Part shown: piece after piece, positions 33,527 through 40,705 of the stretch
How the letters are laid out: each line of letters starts with the position of its first letter
Numbering within the stretch: the stretch's first letter is position 1
Assembly: GCA_002453275.1 (NCBI GenBank)
Contig: DKGN01000169.1
Location: 1 to 40,705, forward strand
Length of the DNA stretch: 40,705 nucleotides
Direction: 5' to 3'
Source of the DNA: Caryophanales bacterium UBA6769
Lineage (GTDB): Bacteria; Bacillota; Bacilli; Bacillales; UBA6769
Position numbers and translations under genes: made by a program
Notes under the pieces: generated by a model
The model's input: the letters and a program-made list of their open reading frames with translations, nothing else
Database searches by the model: none
What the model was told of the DNA's origin: nothing

Positions 33527-34942
33527 TTATTCTGAGGAGGTTTCTTTATTTTGAAGTGATGCCGGTTGTTGTAACTTCAATCCAGCTGGAATCGTTAAGA
33601 GAACGAGTAATCCAATCAGCAAAAAACCTTCATTTATCGCTTTCAAGCTCCCCTCTTCAAGTGATTGCCCCAAAGCAAATAGCTTCGTTCTCCTAACTTC
33701 GAAGTAAATAGAAACGAGAACGATCGCGAGGGAGGAGCTCAACCGTCTCATCACGTTGTTTACAGCTGAACCTTGTGAAACAAGTTCATCTGGAATAGAA
33801 TTTAACCCTGCTGTCGTTGCCGGCATATTCGATAACCCAAGTCCCATCCCTCTAATCATCATCAATACAAAAATAAGCCATAATGGGGATTGAAGCGACA
33901 GCGTACTAAGAAACAACGTTGTGATTCCTGTAATGAGCAATCCTATCGTTACAATTCCTCTCGGTCCTTTACGATCAAGGATCCGACCTGCCACCGTCAT
34001 AAAAATGCCAGTAAAAAGAGCAGACGGTAAAAACACAAGCCCTGTGACAACCGCACCGTAACCATAAACAGTTTGTACGAGTAAAGGAATAAGGAAAATA
34101 CCTGAAAATAAACCAACTGCTTGGACACTTGCGACCGTAATGCTGTTACGATACGTCTGAATCCGAAAGATTTTTAAATTAAGCAATGGTTCATCTAACG
34201 TTAACTCGTAACGTACGAACAAGATAAGCAAAATAACTCCGGTGATAATAAGGAAAATATTCAATATTGATGCCAAGTCTTCAAGTGAAGATATACGTCC
34301 GAGTGCAAACAATAAACTTCCCATTCCAACCGTAACAGTTACAAAACCAATCCGATCGAAACGAAGGGTACCATTGCTTTTCGTTGACTTTAAAAAGCGA
34401 AGACCTAACAATAAACCGAGCAGTCCTGTTGGAATGTTCATTAAAAAAAGCCAATGCCAGCTACCAAATTCTACAATCGTTCCCCCAATCGTAGGACCGA
34501 TTGTAGGTGCCATCATAATAGCAATTCCCCAAATGCCTGTTGCCATTCCACGTTCATTTTTCGGAAACACTTCAAAAATTAAAGCCATCGATAATGGCAT
34601 CATCAATCCGCCGGCCACCCCTTGTAAGCTTCTGAAAAAAATCATGGACGCTAAATTCCATGAAAAGGATCCTAGTAAAGACACGACAACAAACATCCCG
34701 AGTCCTGTTAAATACACTTGCTTTTTTCCAAATCGTTCTCCAAGGTACCCTGTTAAAGGGAGTGTCATTCCAGTCGCAACCATAAAAATGGTAATGACCC
34801 AGCTTACCGATACAGCATCCGCCTGGAAAATATCCATAAATTTTGGAATCGCTGGGTTCAAAGAACTATTATTTAAAATAACAGTAAACGTTCCAAGTAA
34901 TACAGTAATAACAACCATCCATTTGTCAGAAAGCTTCTTCAT
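33527..34942 (-). CDS. DHA2 family MFS drug exporter (EmrB/QacA-type)
   Basis: A 471-residue major facilitator with up to 14 membrane helices. Motif A-like GYLGERFGKKQVY, the antiporter motif C region APTIGPTIGGTIVE, and RSLQGVAGG mark a proton-coupled DHA2 exporter. Substrates cannot be predicted. ATG at 34942 is chosen because AGGAG lies 8 bases upstream; the in-frame start at 34972 lacks one. It sits inside the otherwise conserved tat-ydiK block, so it is an insertion relative to B. subtilis. Confidence 0.88.
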   Translation of the reverse strand: MKKLSDKWMVVITVLLGTFTVILNNSSLNPAIPKFMDIFQADAVSVSWVITIFMVATGMTLPLTGYLGERFGKKQVYLTGLGMFVVVSLLGSFSWNLASMIFFRSLQGVAGGLMMPLSMALIFEVFPKNERGMATGIWGIAIMMAPTIGPTIGGTIVEFGSWHWLFLMNIPTGLLGLLLGLRFLKSTKSNGTLRFDRIGFVTVTVGMGSLLFALGRISSLEDLASILNIFLIITGVILLILFVRYELTLDEPLLNLKIFRIQTYRNSITVASVQAVGLFSGIFLIPLLVQTVYGYGAVVTGLVFLPSALFTGIFMTVAGRILDRKGPRGIVTIGLLITGITTLFLSTLSLQSPLWLIFVLMMIRGMGLGLSNMPATTAGLNSIPDELVSQGSAVNNVMRRLSSSLAIVLVSIYFEVRRTKLFALGQSLEEGSLKAINEGFLLIGLLVLLTIPAGLKLQQPASLQNKETSSE

Positions 34943-35010
34943 TTCTTTCTCTCCTAAAGTAGAATCTCCCATTTAACTATAGCATTACACTGAGTACCCC
35001 ACCAATAAAT

Positions 35011-35046
35011 AAAAAACGAAGGAACTGCGTAATCGCAATTCCTTCG
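35011..35046 (-). terminator. Terminator after small membrane-anchored protein gene
   Basis: On the minus strand CGAAGGAATTGCG pairs with CGCAGTTCCTTCG around ATTA, followed by TTTTTTATTTATT. Confidence 0.85.
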
Positions 35047-35051
35047 CTCGC

Positions 35052-35297
35052 TTACTTATCTTTATAAATTGGATAGCCTTGCTCATTCATTTGGTTTACA
35101 TAATGAACACTCGTTTGTGCGCCTTCCGAAACCATTTTTTCTTCCTGTCTATCGGTTGGCTGCGCTAGTTCATCAAGTTTTTTAGATGTGAGTAAGTGTT
35201 GATCTTTCTTTTGATTTCGTTTCGCTAATAAAAACACAGTTGTGGCGGTAGCCGTAGCACTTCCAACGAGTATGCCTAATTTTATTGTTTTCTTCAT
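35052..35297 (-). CDS. Hypothetical membrane-anchored small protein, 81 aa (YtxH-like layout)
   Basis: An N-terminal membrane helix (about 6-24, LGILVGSATATATTVFLLA) followed by a charged, helical, Gln/Lys-rich tail. The layout resembles YtxH-type stress proteins but the sequence match is not strong enough to name it. ATG has GGAGG upstream. It lies 54 bases after tatC on the same strand and may be co-transcribed. Confidence 0.65.
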   Translation of the reverse strand: MKKTIKLGILVGSATATATTVFLLAKRNQKKDQHLLTSKKLDELAQPTDRQEEKMVSEGAQTSVHYVNQMNEQGYPIYKDK

Positions 35298-35351
35298 ACT
35301 CTACACCTCCAGTTGGAGATGTTTACCCTTTTTTTATAAAATGAAAACTTG

Positions 35352-36113
35352 TTATTCATCCGTCATACTTTCGTTCGCTTGTTTCAATTGAGCTTTCAGT
35401 GCCTTTTTATAGCTCACTCTCGAAATAATAATACTCACTTCATAAAGTAAAATTAAAGGGAATGTGACCATAAGATGTGACACGATCTCTGGAGGTGTAA
35501 TGAGACCCGCAATAACGAGAATAACAAAATAAGCGTATTTGCGAATGTTCACTAGTAACATCGGCGTTAAAATCCCTAATCGAGTTAAAAACATAATAAT
35601 AATCGGCAATTGGAATAAAAATCCAAACGGAAGTGTCAGCTGCAACAAAAAAGAAAAATATTCGTTAATTCCATACATTTCATTAATGTTGAGCAATGCT
35701 GACAGAGTTCCGATAAACTTAATGACGAACGGGAAAAGCAGAAAATACGAAAACGCTAGTCCACCGAGAAATAAAATGACACTGATTGGGATATACCCAA
35801 GTGTAATCCTTCGTTCATTCTTATACAGCCCTGGACTTATAAATGCCCACATTTGATAAAGGGCGAGTGGTGATGTAATGATTAACGCTGAGATGAAAGC
35901 AAACTTTAAATACACTTTAAATGGATCAGTTAATTTAAATGCATTCATCGGAATGTTTTGTGCTTCTGGTGCCGATTGTAAAAATAGTACAAGCGGACGA
36001 GCAATAAAAAGACCAAGAATCATGGCAAAAAGAAAGAAAACAAGAACAAAAATGATCCGTTTTCTAAGCTCTTCTATATGATCAACGACTGTCAATTCTT
36101 TCTGCTGTTCCAT
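35352..36113 (-). CDS. tatC: Twin-arginine translocase subunit TatC
   Basis: A 253-residue protein with six membrane helices, the signal-peptide receptor of the Tat pathway for folded proteins. Family features: N-terminal HIEELRKRI, LKFAFISALIITSPLALYQMWAFISPGL and the FxxPxxxx segment FLFQLPIIIMFL. It follows tatA with a 142-base gap that contains a hairpin. Position next to ydiF matches tatCy of B. subtilis. Confidence 0.96.
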   Translation of the reverse strand: MEQQKELTVVDHIEELRKRIIFVLVFFLFAMILGLFIARPLVLFLQSAPEAQNIPMNAFKLTDPFKVYLKFAFISALIITSPLALYQMWAFISPGLYKNERRITLGYIPISVILFLGGLAFSYFLLFPFVIKFIGTLSALLNINEMYGINEYFSFLLQLTLPFGFLFQLPIIIMFLTRLGILTPMLLVNIRKYAYFVILVIAGLITPPEIVSHLMVTFPLILLYEVSIIISRVSYKKALKAQLKQANESMTDE

Positions 36114-36209
36114 GAATCCATCCTACTTTCAAATGTACACTAACAAAATGTAAAAATAATTTGCCGTTCCAAGCAAACTTTAATCGCTTAGACAAAGACA
36201 ATAATTCCC

Positions 36210-36246
36210 AAAAAAGTAGCTACGCGCTTTTACGCCCCGTAGCTAC
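36210..36246 (-). terminator. Terminator-like hairpin between tatA and tatC
   Basis: On the minus strand GTAGCTACG pairs with CGTAGCTAC across a 13-base loop and is followed by TTTTTTGG. It lies 10 bases past the tatA stop and upstream of tatC, so it may reduce tatC transcription. Confidence 0.75.
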
Positions 36247-36255
36247 ATTCATCAT

Positions 36256-36444
36256 CTACTGTTGCTTGTCCTTAGCATTGCCTGAGGTTTGCTCGTCGTC
36301 ATCTGCTAAACCTTTCGTTGCATTTTTAAATTCACGAAGTGTGTTTCCAGCAGCTTTTCCGAACTCAGGTAACTTTTTTGGACCAAATATAATTAACGCG
36401 ACAATGGCAATAAGTGCGATACTTCCAGCTCCAAGTCCTCCCAT
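36256..36444 (-). CDS. tatA: Twin-arginine translocase subunit TatA
   Basis: A 62-residue protein: one membrane helix (GAGSIALIAIVALIIFG), the FGPKKLPEFGKA hinge, an amphipathic helix and an acidic tail. It oligomerises to form the Tat pore. ATG at 36444 follows AGGAGGTG; the in-frame start at 36456 overlaps that site. TatA/TatC without TatB is the Gram-positive form. Confidence 0.94.
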   Translation of the reverse strand: MGGLGAGSIALIAIVALIIFGPKKLPEFGKAAGNTLREFKNATKGLADDDEQTSGNAKDKQQ

Positions 36445-36637
36445 GATTAGAGGCACCTCCTAAAATAAGTTCCATATACTCATGATATCAGAATAACAGA
36501 ATGTTATTCAAATCGCTAGCAATGAATGTGCCAATTTACTGAACAACTGATTACATGCGATAGCGCATGCAAAGGTTATACGTTACACTTAACGAAAGAA
36601 TGCCAAACAAAAGCAATGGTATACGAGAGGTGTAACA

Positions 36638-38557
36638 ATGATAGTTCTACAAGTAAACAACGCTTCAAAGACTTTCGGTGCTGAACCGATTTTAACGAAT
36701 ATAAAATTAGAAGCTAAAGCAAACGAAAAAATAGCGATTGTCGGAAAAAATGGCGTTGGTAAATCGACGCTTTTAAAACTCATTACAGGTGAGCATTCTC
36801 TTGATTCAGGAGAAATTATGATACCAAAGGATGTCACAATTGGCTATCTCGCCCAACATACAGGCCTTGAATCTGAGCAAACGATTTTGCAAGAGATGAT
36901 CGATGTCTTTCAACCATTAAGAGAAAAAGAAAAAACATTACGCAAGCTAGAAATGAAGATGGGAGATCCTGAGTTTCTTGAAGACGAAACAGCGTATGCA
37001 AAATTGTTGCGTGATTATGACAGCTTGCAAATCGAATTTGAAGAAAGCGGTGGGTATCGCTATGAGGCGGATATTCGATCCGTTCTACACGGCTTACAAT
37101 TCGCTGATTACGATTTTGAAAACACAATCATCTCTACGTTAAGTGGGGGGCAAAAGACACGCCTTGCCCTCGCTAAATTACTCTTAACAAAACCAAACTT
37201 ACTCATCCTTGATGAACCGACAAACCATTTAGATATTGAAACAATGACCTGGCTTGAACAATATTTATATAGCTATCAAGGTGCAATTTTAATTGTGTCG
37301 CATGACCGTTACTTTCTAGATAAAATCGTTTCAGTCGTTTATGAAATTTCACATAACAAGGCAACCAAATATATTGGAAACTACAGTCAGTACTTAATTG
37401 AACGAGCGAATCGTTTTGAAGCTGAATTAAAAATGTATGAAAAGCAACAGACAGAAATAGCAAAAGCAGAAGAGTTTATCCAAAGAAATATCGCACGTGC
37501 TTCGACAACGAAACGCGCTCAAAGCAGACGACGCCAACTTGAAAGAATGACACGTCTTGAAAAACCACTTGGTGAAGAAAAGTCCGCGACGTTTTCATTT
37601 CAGCTTGGCAAGGAAAGTGGGAATATCGTACTCACGCTAAACGATGTGTCGGTTGCTTTTGAAGAAGAGCCTATTTTTCAACACGTACATCTTCAACTGA
37701 CGAAGCAGGAAAGTGTAGCCATTGTTGGACCGAACGGTATCGGAAAATCAACATTATTGAAGGCTATTATTGAGAAAGTCAATTCAAAAGGCACGATTGA
37801 ATTTGGCTCCAACGTTACGATTGGCTACTATGATCAGGAGCAAGCGAATTTATCTTCAACAAAAACTGTTCTCGATGAACTATGGGACGACTATCCAACG
37901 ATGTTCGAAAAAGACATTCGTTCAGTCCTTGGTCAGTTTTTATTTAGCGGTGATGACGTTTTTAAACTTGTTTCTTCACTTAGCGGTGGCGAAAAAGCTC
38001 GAGTAGCACTTGCAAAACTTCTACTTCAAGAAGCAAACCTGCTTATTTTAGACGAGCCGACAAATCACCTTGATCTTGACAGTAAAGAAGTGCTCGAATC
38101 AGCACTCATTGATTATCGTGGAACTATTTTATTCGTTTCTCACGATCGGTTTTTTATTAATCGTTTGGCAACGAAAGTCGTCGAGCTTTCACATGACGGT
38201 GTAACAGAATACATCGGTGATTATAACTATTACATCGAAAAGAAAGAAGAACAACGAGCAATTGCTGAGAAGGAAATGGAACACCTCATCGAGAGTGAAA
38301 ACACTTCGACCGATAAAGATATGAGAGATGAGGAAAAGCGCAAACAGCGAGAAGATAGAAGACGCATTCGCCGGATTCAAGATCTGGAAGAATGGATCGA
38401 ACAATTGGAGCAAAGCATTGAAAAAGATGAACAACAATTAACAGAACCGCAAGTATATGAGAATTATGAAAAAGCGTCAGAAGTTCAAGACGCTATGACA
38501 GATAAAGAAAAACAACTGGAACAATATTTGGAGGAATGGGAGAGTTTACACGAGTAA
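36638..38557 (+). CDS. ydiF: ABC-F family ATPase (YdiF)
   Basis: A 639-residue soluble protein with two ABC ATPase domains and no membrane part. Walker A: GKNGVGKSTL and GPNGIGKSTLL; signatures LSGGQKTRLALAKLL and LSGGEKARVALAKLL; Walker B LLILDEPTNHLD twice. The linker (about 245-310) is basic and helical and would reach the ribosomal P-tRNA; a charged coiled coil ends the protein. ABC-F proteins rescue or tune ribosomes. Start ATG has GAGAGGTG. Divergent from tatA, convergent with tsaD. Confidence 0.93.
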   Translation: MIVLQVNNASKTFGAEPILTNIKLEAKANEKIAIVGKNGVGKSTLLKLITGEHSLDSGEIMIPKDVTIGYLAQHTGLESEQTILQEMIDVFQPLREKEKTLRKLEMKMGDPEFLEDETAYAKLLRDYDSLQIEFEESGGYRYEADIRSVLHGLQFADYDFENTIISTLSGGQKTRLALAKLLLTKPNLLILDEPTNHLDIETMTWLEQYLYSYQGAILIVSHDRYFLDKIVSVVYEISHNKATKYIGNYSQYLIERANRFEAELKMYEKQQTEIAKAEEFIQRNIARASTTKRAQSRRRQLERMTRLEKPLGEEKSATFSFQLGKESGNIVLTLNDVSVAFEEEPIFQHVHLQLTKQESVAIVGPNGIGKSTLLKAIIEKVNSKGTIEFGSNVTIGYYDQEQANLSSTKTVLDELWDDYPTMFEKDIRSVLGQFLFSGDDVFKLVSSLSGGEKARVALAKLLLQEANLLILDEPTNHLDLDSKEVLESALIDYRGTILFVSHDRFFINRLATKVVELSHDGVTEYIGDYNYYIEKKEEQRAIAEKEMEHLIESENTSTDKDMRDEEKRKQREDRRRIRRIQDLEEWIEQLEQSIEKDEQQLTEPQVYENYEKASEVQDAMTDKEKQLEQYLEEWESLHE

Positions 38558-38569
38558 CTCTCCTTTTTC
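38539..38569 (+). terminator. Terminator of ydiF
   Basis: GGAGAGTT (38539-38546) pairs with AACTCTCC (38556-38563), followed by TTTTTCTT. The left arm lies in the last ydiF codons. Confidence 0.8.
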
Positions 38570-38728
38570 TTATACACACCATCCACAGAGTTATCAACAG
38601 ATAAAGTGTGCTTTTCAGTGACTTTCTTCTACTTATTCAGACTATCCACAAAGAAAGTGTTACTTATACACAAAAAAAACTGTGGATCACTTCCCCTTAT
38701 TCATTCGGGATTGTCAGTGTTATCCACA
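38570..38728. promoter_or_regulatory. DnaA-box cluster between ydiF and tsaD
   Basis: Seven close matches to TTATCCACA in 160 bases: TTATACACA (38570), CCATCCACA (38579), TTATCAACA (38591), CTATCCACA (38642), TTATACACA (38664), TGTGGATCA on the other strand (38681) and a perfect TTATCCACA (38720). It fills the gap between two convergent genes, where no promoter is expected. As I recall, the same gap (gcp-ydiF) binds DnaA in B. subtilis. Confidence 0.82.
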
Positions 38729-38732
38729 GTGT

Positions 38733-39743
38733 TCACATTAAGGTAAGACTAGGTCTTCCATTGAGTGCCATATCAGCTCTTCTTCCTTTTTTATATGCAA
38801 TACTTGCTGCTGCAGCGATCATCGCAGCATTATCTGTACATAATGAGAGAGGTGGAATGATTAATTTTCGTTCCAATTGTGTAAACTTCTTTTCGAGCGC
38901 TGTTCGTAAACCTTTGTTGGCAGCCACACCACCTGCTACAAGCACTTGGTTTGCCTCATATTGTTCGGCTGCACGAGCTGTTTTCTCAACAAGAACATCA
39001 ATGACGCTTGCTTGAAAGCTTGCTGCGACATCCTCTGCCTTAAGCTCTTCTCCACGCTGTTTTGCATTATGCAATGTGTTGATTACAGCTGATTTCAATC
39101 CACTGAAACTAAAGTCATAGCTTTCAGGCTCAAGCCATGCCCTTGGGAAATCGATTGTCACTCCACCTTGGTGTGCAAGTCGATCAATGTGTGGACCACC
39201 TGGATAAGGTAAATCAAGTGTTCGTGCTACCTTATCATACGCTTCTCCTGCAGCGTCATCTCTCGTTTCACCTATAACTTCATAAGAACCATGTTCTTGC
39301 ATAAAGATGAGCTCTGTATGACCACCGGAAACGACGAGGGCAACTAAAGGAAATGCTAACTCTTCCACTAGACGGTTCGCATAAATGTGACCAGCAATAT
39401 GGTGGACATTAATTAACGGAAGGTCGTGTGCAAACGCGAGGGCTTTTGCCGCATTGACGCCGATAAGTAACGCTCCGACCAATCCAGGCCCTTCCGTCAC
39501 AGCGATCGCATCAATATCCTGCCATGTCACAGCTGCTTCTTTCATCGCCTCTTCGATCACGAGCGTAATTTGTTCGACGTGATGCCTTGAAGCAATTTCA
39601 GGCACGACACCACCAAATCGTTTATGACTCTCGATTTGAGAGGCAACAGCATTTGCCAATATTTTTGTTCCATTTTCCACGATCGCAACAGCCGTTTCAT
39701 CACAGCTCGTTTCGATTGCTAAGATCAGTTCGTTTTTTTTCAT
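38733..39743 (-). CDS. tsaD: tRNA threonylcarbamoyladenosine synthase subunit TsaD
   Basis: A 336-residue ASKHA-fold enzyme that, with TsaB and TsaE, transfers threonylcarbamoyl to A37 of ANN-decoding tRNAs. Motifs: ETSCDETAVA, metal-binding HHIAGHIYANRL, VSGGHTEL and the late GGVAANKGLR. ATG at 39743 overlaps the rimI stop (TAATG), so translation is coupled; the GTG at 39758 lies inside rimI. Confidence 0.96.
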   Translation of the reverse strand: MKKNELILAIETSCDETAVAIVENGTKILANAVASQIESHKRFGGVVPEIASRHHVEQITLVIEEAMKEAAVTWQDIDAIAVTEGPGLVGALLIGVNAAKALAFAHDLPLINVHHIAGHIYANRLVEELAFPLVALVVSGGHTELIFMQEHGSYEVIGETRDDAAGEAYDKVARTLDLPYPGGPHIDRLAHQGGVTIDFPRAWLEPESYDFSFSGLKSAVINTLHNAKQRGEELKAEDVAASFQASVIDVLVEKTARAAEQYEANQVLVAGGVAANKGLRTALEKKFTQLERKLIIPPLSLCTDNAAMIAAAASIAYKKGRRADMALNGRPSLTLM

Positions 39744-40192
39744 TAAAATTTCACCCACATGACGTAAGCATCTTCCCCGTTATCCGAATAATAACGTTTG
39801 CGAATGCCACCAATTTGAAATTTATATTTTTCATACAATTTTTGTGCAACAACATTTGACACTCTCACTTCAAGAGTCATCGTTTTGGCTTCGTAATTTT
39901 TTGCTAATTCAATTGTTGTTTGTAGTAATGCTTCCCCAAGCTTCATCCCGCGATACTCAGGCAAAACAGCAATATTCGTAATATGCGCCTCATCTGTAAT
40001 GAGCCACATGCCTGAATAGCCAATAATTTTATCATTAAAAACCATTAGCAAATAAATCGCAAAATCGTTATGCATTATTTCATTATAAAAAGTTTCTCTG
40101 TTCCATGGGTTTGGGAAAGATTGTTCATCAACGTGTAACACTTCATCGACGTCATCGATTGTCATGAAGCGAAATTGAACCTTTTGCTTCAT
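39743..40192 (-). CDS. rimI: Ribosomal-protein-alanine N-acetyltransferase RimI
   Basis: A 149-residue GNAT acetyltransferase. The acetyl-CoA loop is LPEYRGMKLGEALL (R-x-x-G-x-G/L region), preceded by ITNIAVL and followed by LEVRVSNVVAQKLYEKYKF. RimI acetylates the N-terminus of ribosomal protein S18. It overlaps tsaB by 4 bases (ATGA) and tsaD by one base, the usual order in Bacillus. Confidence 0.93.
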   Translation of the reverse strand: MKQKVQFRFMTIDDVDEVLHVDEQSFPNPWNRETFYNEIMHNDFAIYLLMVFNDKIIGYSGMWLITDEAHITNIAVLPEYRGMKLGEALLQTTIELAKNYEAKTMTLEVRVSNVVAQKLYEKYKFQIGGIRKRYYSDNGEDAYVMWVKF

Positions 40193-40705
40193 ATCCGATC
40201 CTCATTCTTATTTAGTAACCAATTTCTTTCGGCTTCAGCCATTTGCACATAGTTTGGCGTAAACTGATGAATATTTTCAACCGGAGAACGTTTTAGTCCT
40301 AGTGTCGCCAGCTCCCCTGGACGAGGATTATGTTCTGATGGCAATCCAAAATGGGCTTGTTCCTCTAACCGATCACTAAACGTATTCTGATGTTTACTTA
40401 AATCATTACCTAAAAATAAAATCGGTTGTTTATACTTTTTTACATGTGTTGCCCACTCATCTGCAAGGACGATGCACTCTTTCTCAACCGTGTCGATTTG
40501 TCCGTTTTGAAAGCGATATAACCCCGTATAAATTTGTTCCCGACGCGCATCTATTAATGACGAAATAAGACCGTTAAAATAGCGCCCATTATAAGCTAAT
40601 ACTTCCAAGCTTGAAATCCCAACAAGAGGGATGTTGAGTGACCAAGCAAGGGTCTTAGCGACTGTAACACCGATGCGGACACCTGTGTATGAACCAGGAC
40701 CGTTA
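40189..40705 (-). CDS. tsaB: tRNA threonylcarbamoyladenosine synthase partner TsaB, partial
   Basis: The C-terminal 171 or so residues; the start lies beyond the window. NGPGSYTGVRIGVTVAKTLA is the family hallmark, seen right at the edge, followed by SSLEVLAYNG and DARREQIYTGLYRF. TsaB is an inactive TsaD relative that binds TsaD and TsaE in the t6A-forming complex. First gene seen of the tsaB-rimI-tsaD operon. Confidence 0.93.
   Translation of the reverse strand, partial: NGPGSYTGVRIGVTVAKTLAWSLNIPLVGISSLEVLAYNGRYFNGLISSLIDARREQIYTGLYRFQNGQIDTVEKECIVLADEWATHVKKYKQPILFLGNDLSKHQNTFSDRLEEQAHFGLPSEHNPRPGELATLGLKRSPVENIHQFTPNYVQMAEAERNWLLNKNEDRI

Overview
The window is low-GC chromosomal DNA from a Bacillaceae species (Bacillus sensu lato). 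The main reason is the right third, which follows the Bacillus subtilis order tsaB-rimI-tsaD / ydiF / tatA-tatC / ydiK-ydiL / groES-groEL. Other support comes from strong AGGAGG ribosome binding sites, GTG and TTG starts, a textbook CIRCE operator, CsoR/CopZ/CopA copper genes and type VIIb-style LXG genes. I cannot name a species. The BCCT transporter end hints at salt tolerance, but that is inference.

Left part (1-7235): the tail of a BCCT osmolyte transporter with a co-directional unknown gene; an unknown membrane protein; a 54-residue ORF; a LysR regulator followed by a MetE-like (YxjG-type) methyltransferase with a 17-bp palindrome of the Streptococcus MET-box form between them; and a class A penicillin-binding protein.

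Accessory part (7236-11106): an orphan type VII secretion cassette. It has two small Lap-like targeting partners, an LXG effector whose glycine-rich hydrophobic C-terminal region matches no toxin I know, a four-helix membrane protein that may be its immunity protein, an unknown 120-residue protein, a DUF4176 protein and a DUF3592-like membrane protein. No secretion machinery genes are present.

Middle (11118-20091): an unknown small protein, a uracil-DNA-glycosylase-like protein, an HD-GYP phosphodiesterase, a deletion scar joining a 5'-truncated SDR dehydrogenase to a 5'-truncated LytS-type kinase, a six-helix chemotaxis receptor, a PIN-domain gene without a recognisable start, an ATP sulfurylase with an extra C-terminal region of about 175 residues under a promoter overlapped by a cre-like site, and a DUF420 cytochrome-oxidase assembly protein.

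Metal island (20231-27966): an LLM flavin oxidoreductase, a CzrA-type ArsR sensor with a P1B-4 ATPase (shared operator-like motif plus a PerR-box-like sequence), then a copper operon copZ - glutaredoxin - second CopZ-like protein - copA - csoR, with a CsoR-type operator in its first promoter.

Right part (28222-40705): an IS256-family element carrying a 126-bp palindromic repeat between its transposase and right end; a pentanucleotide repeat; a decayed coding remnant; groESL under CIRCE; ydiL-ydiK; an MFS exporter; a small membrane-anchored protein; tatA and tatC separated by a terminator-like hairpin; the ABC-F protein YdiF; a DnaA-box cluster; and tsaD-rimI-tsaB (the last cut by the window end). 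moaC and rex, which lie between ydiF and tatA in B. subtilis, are absent.
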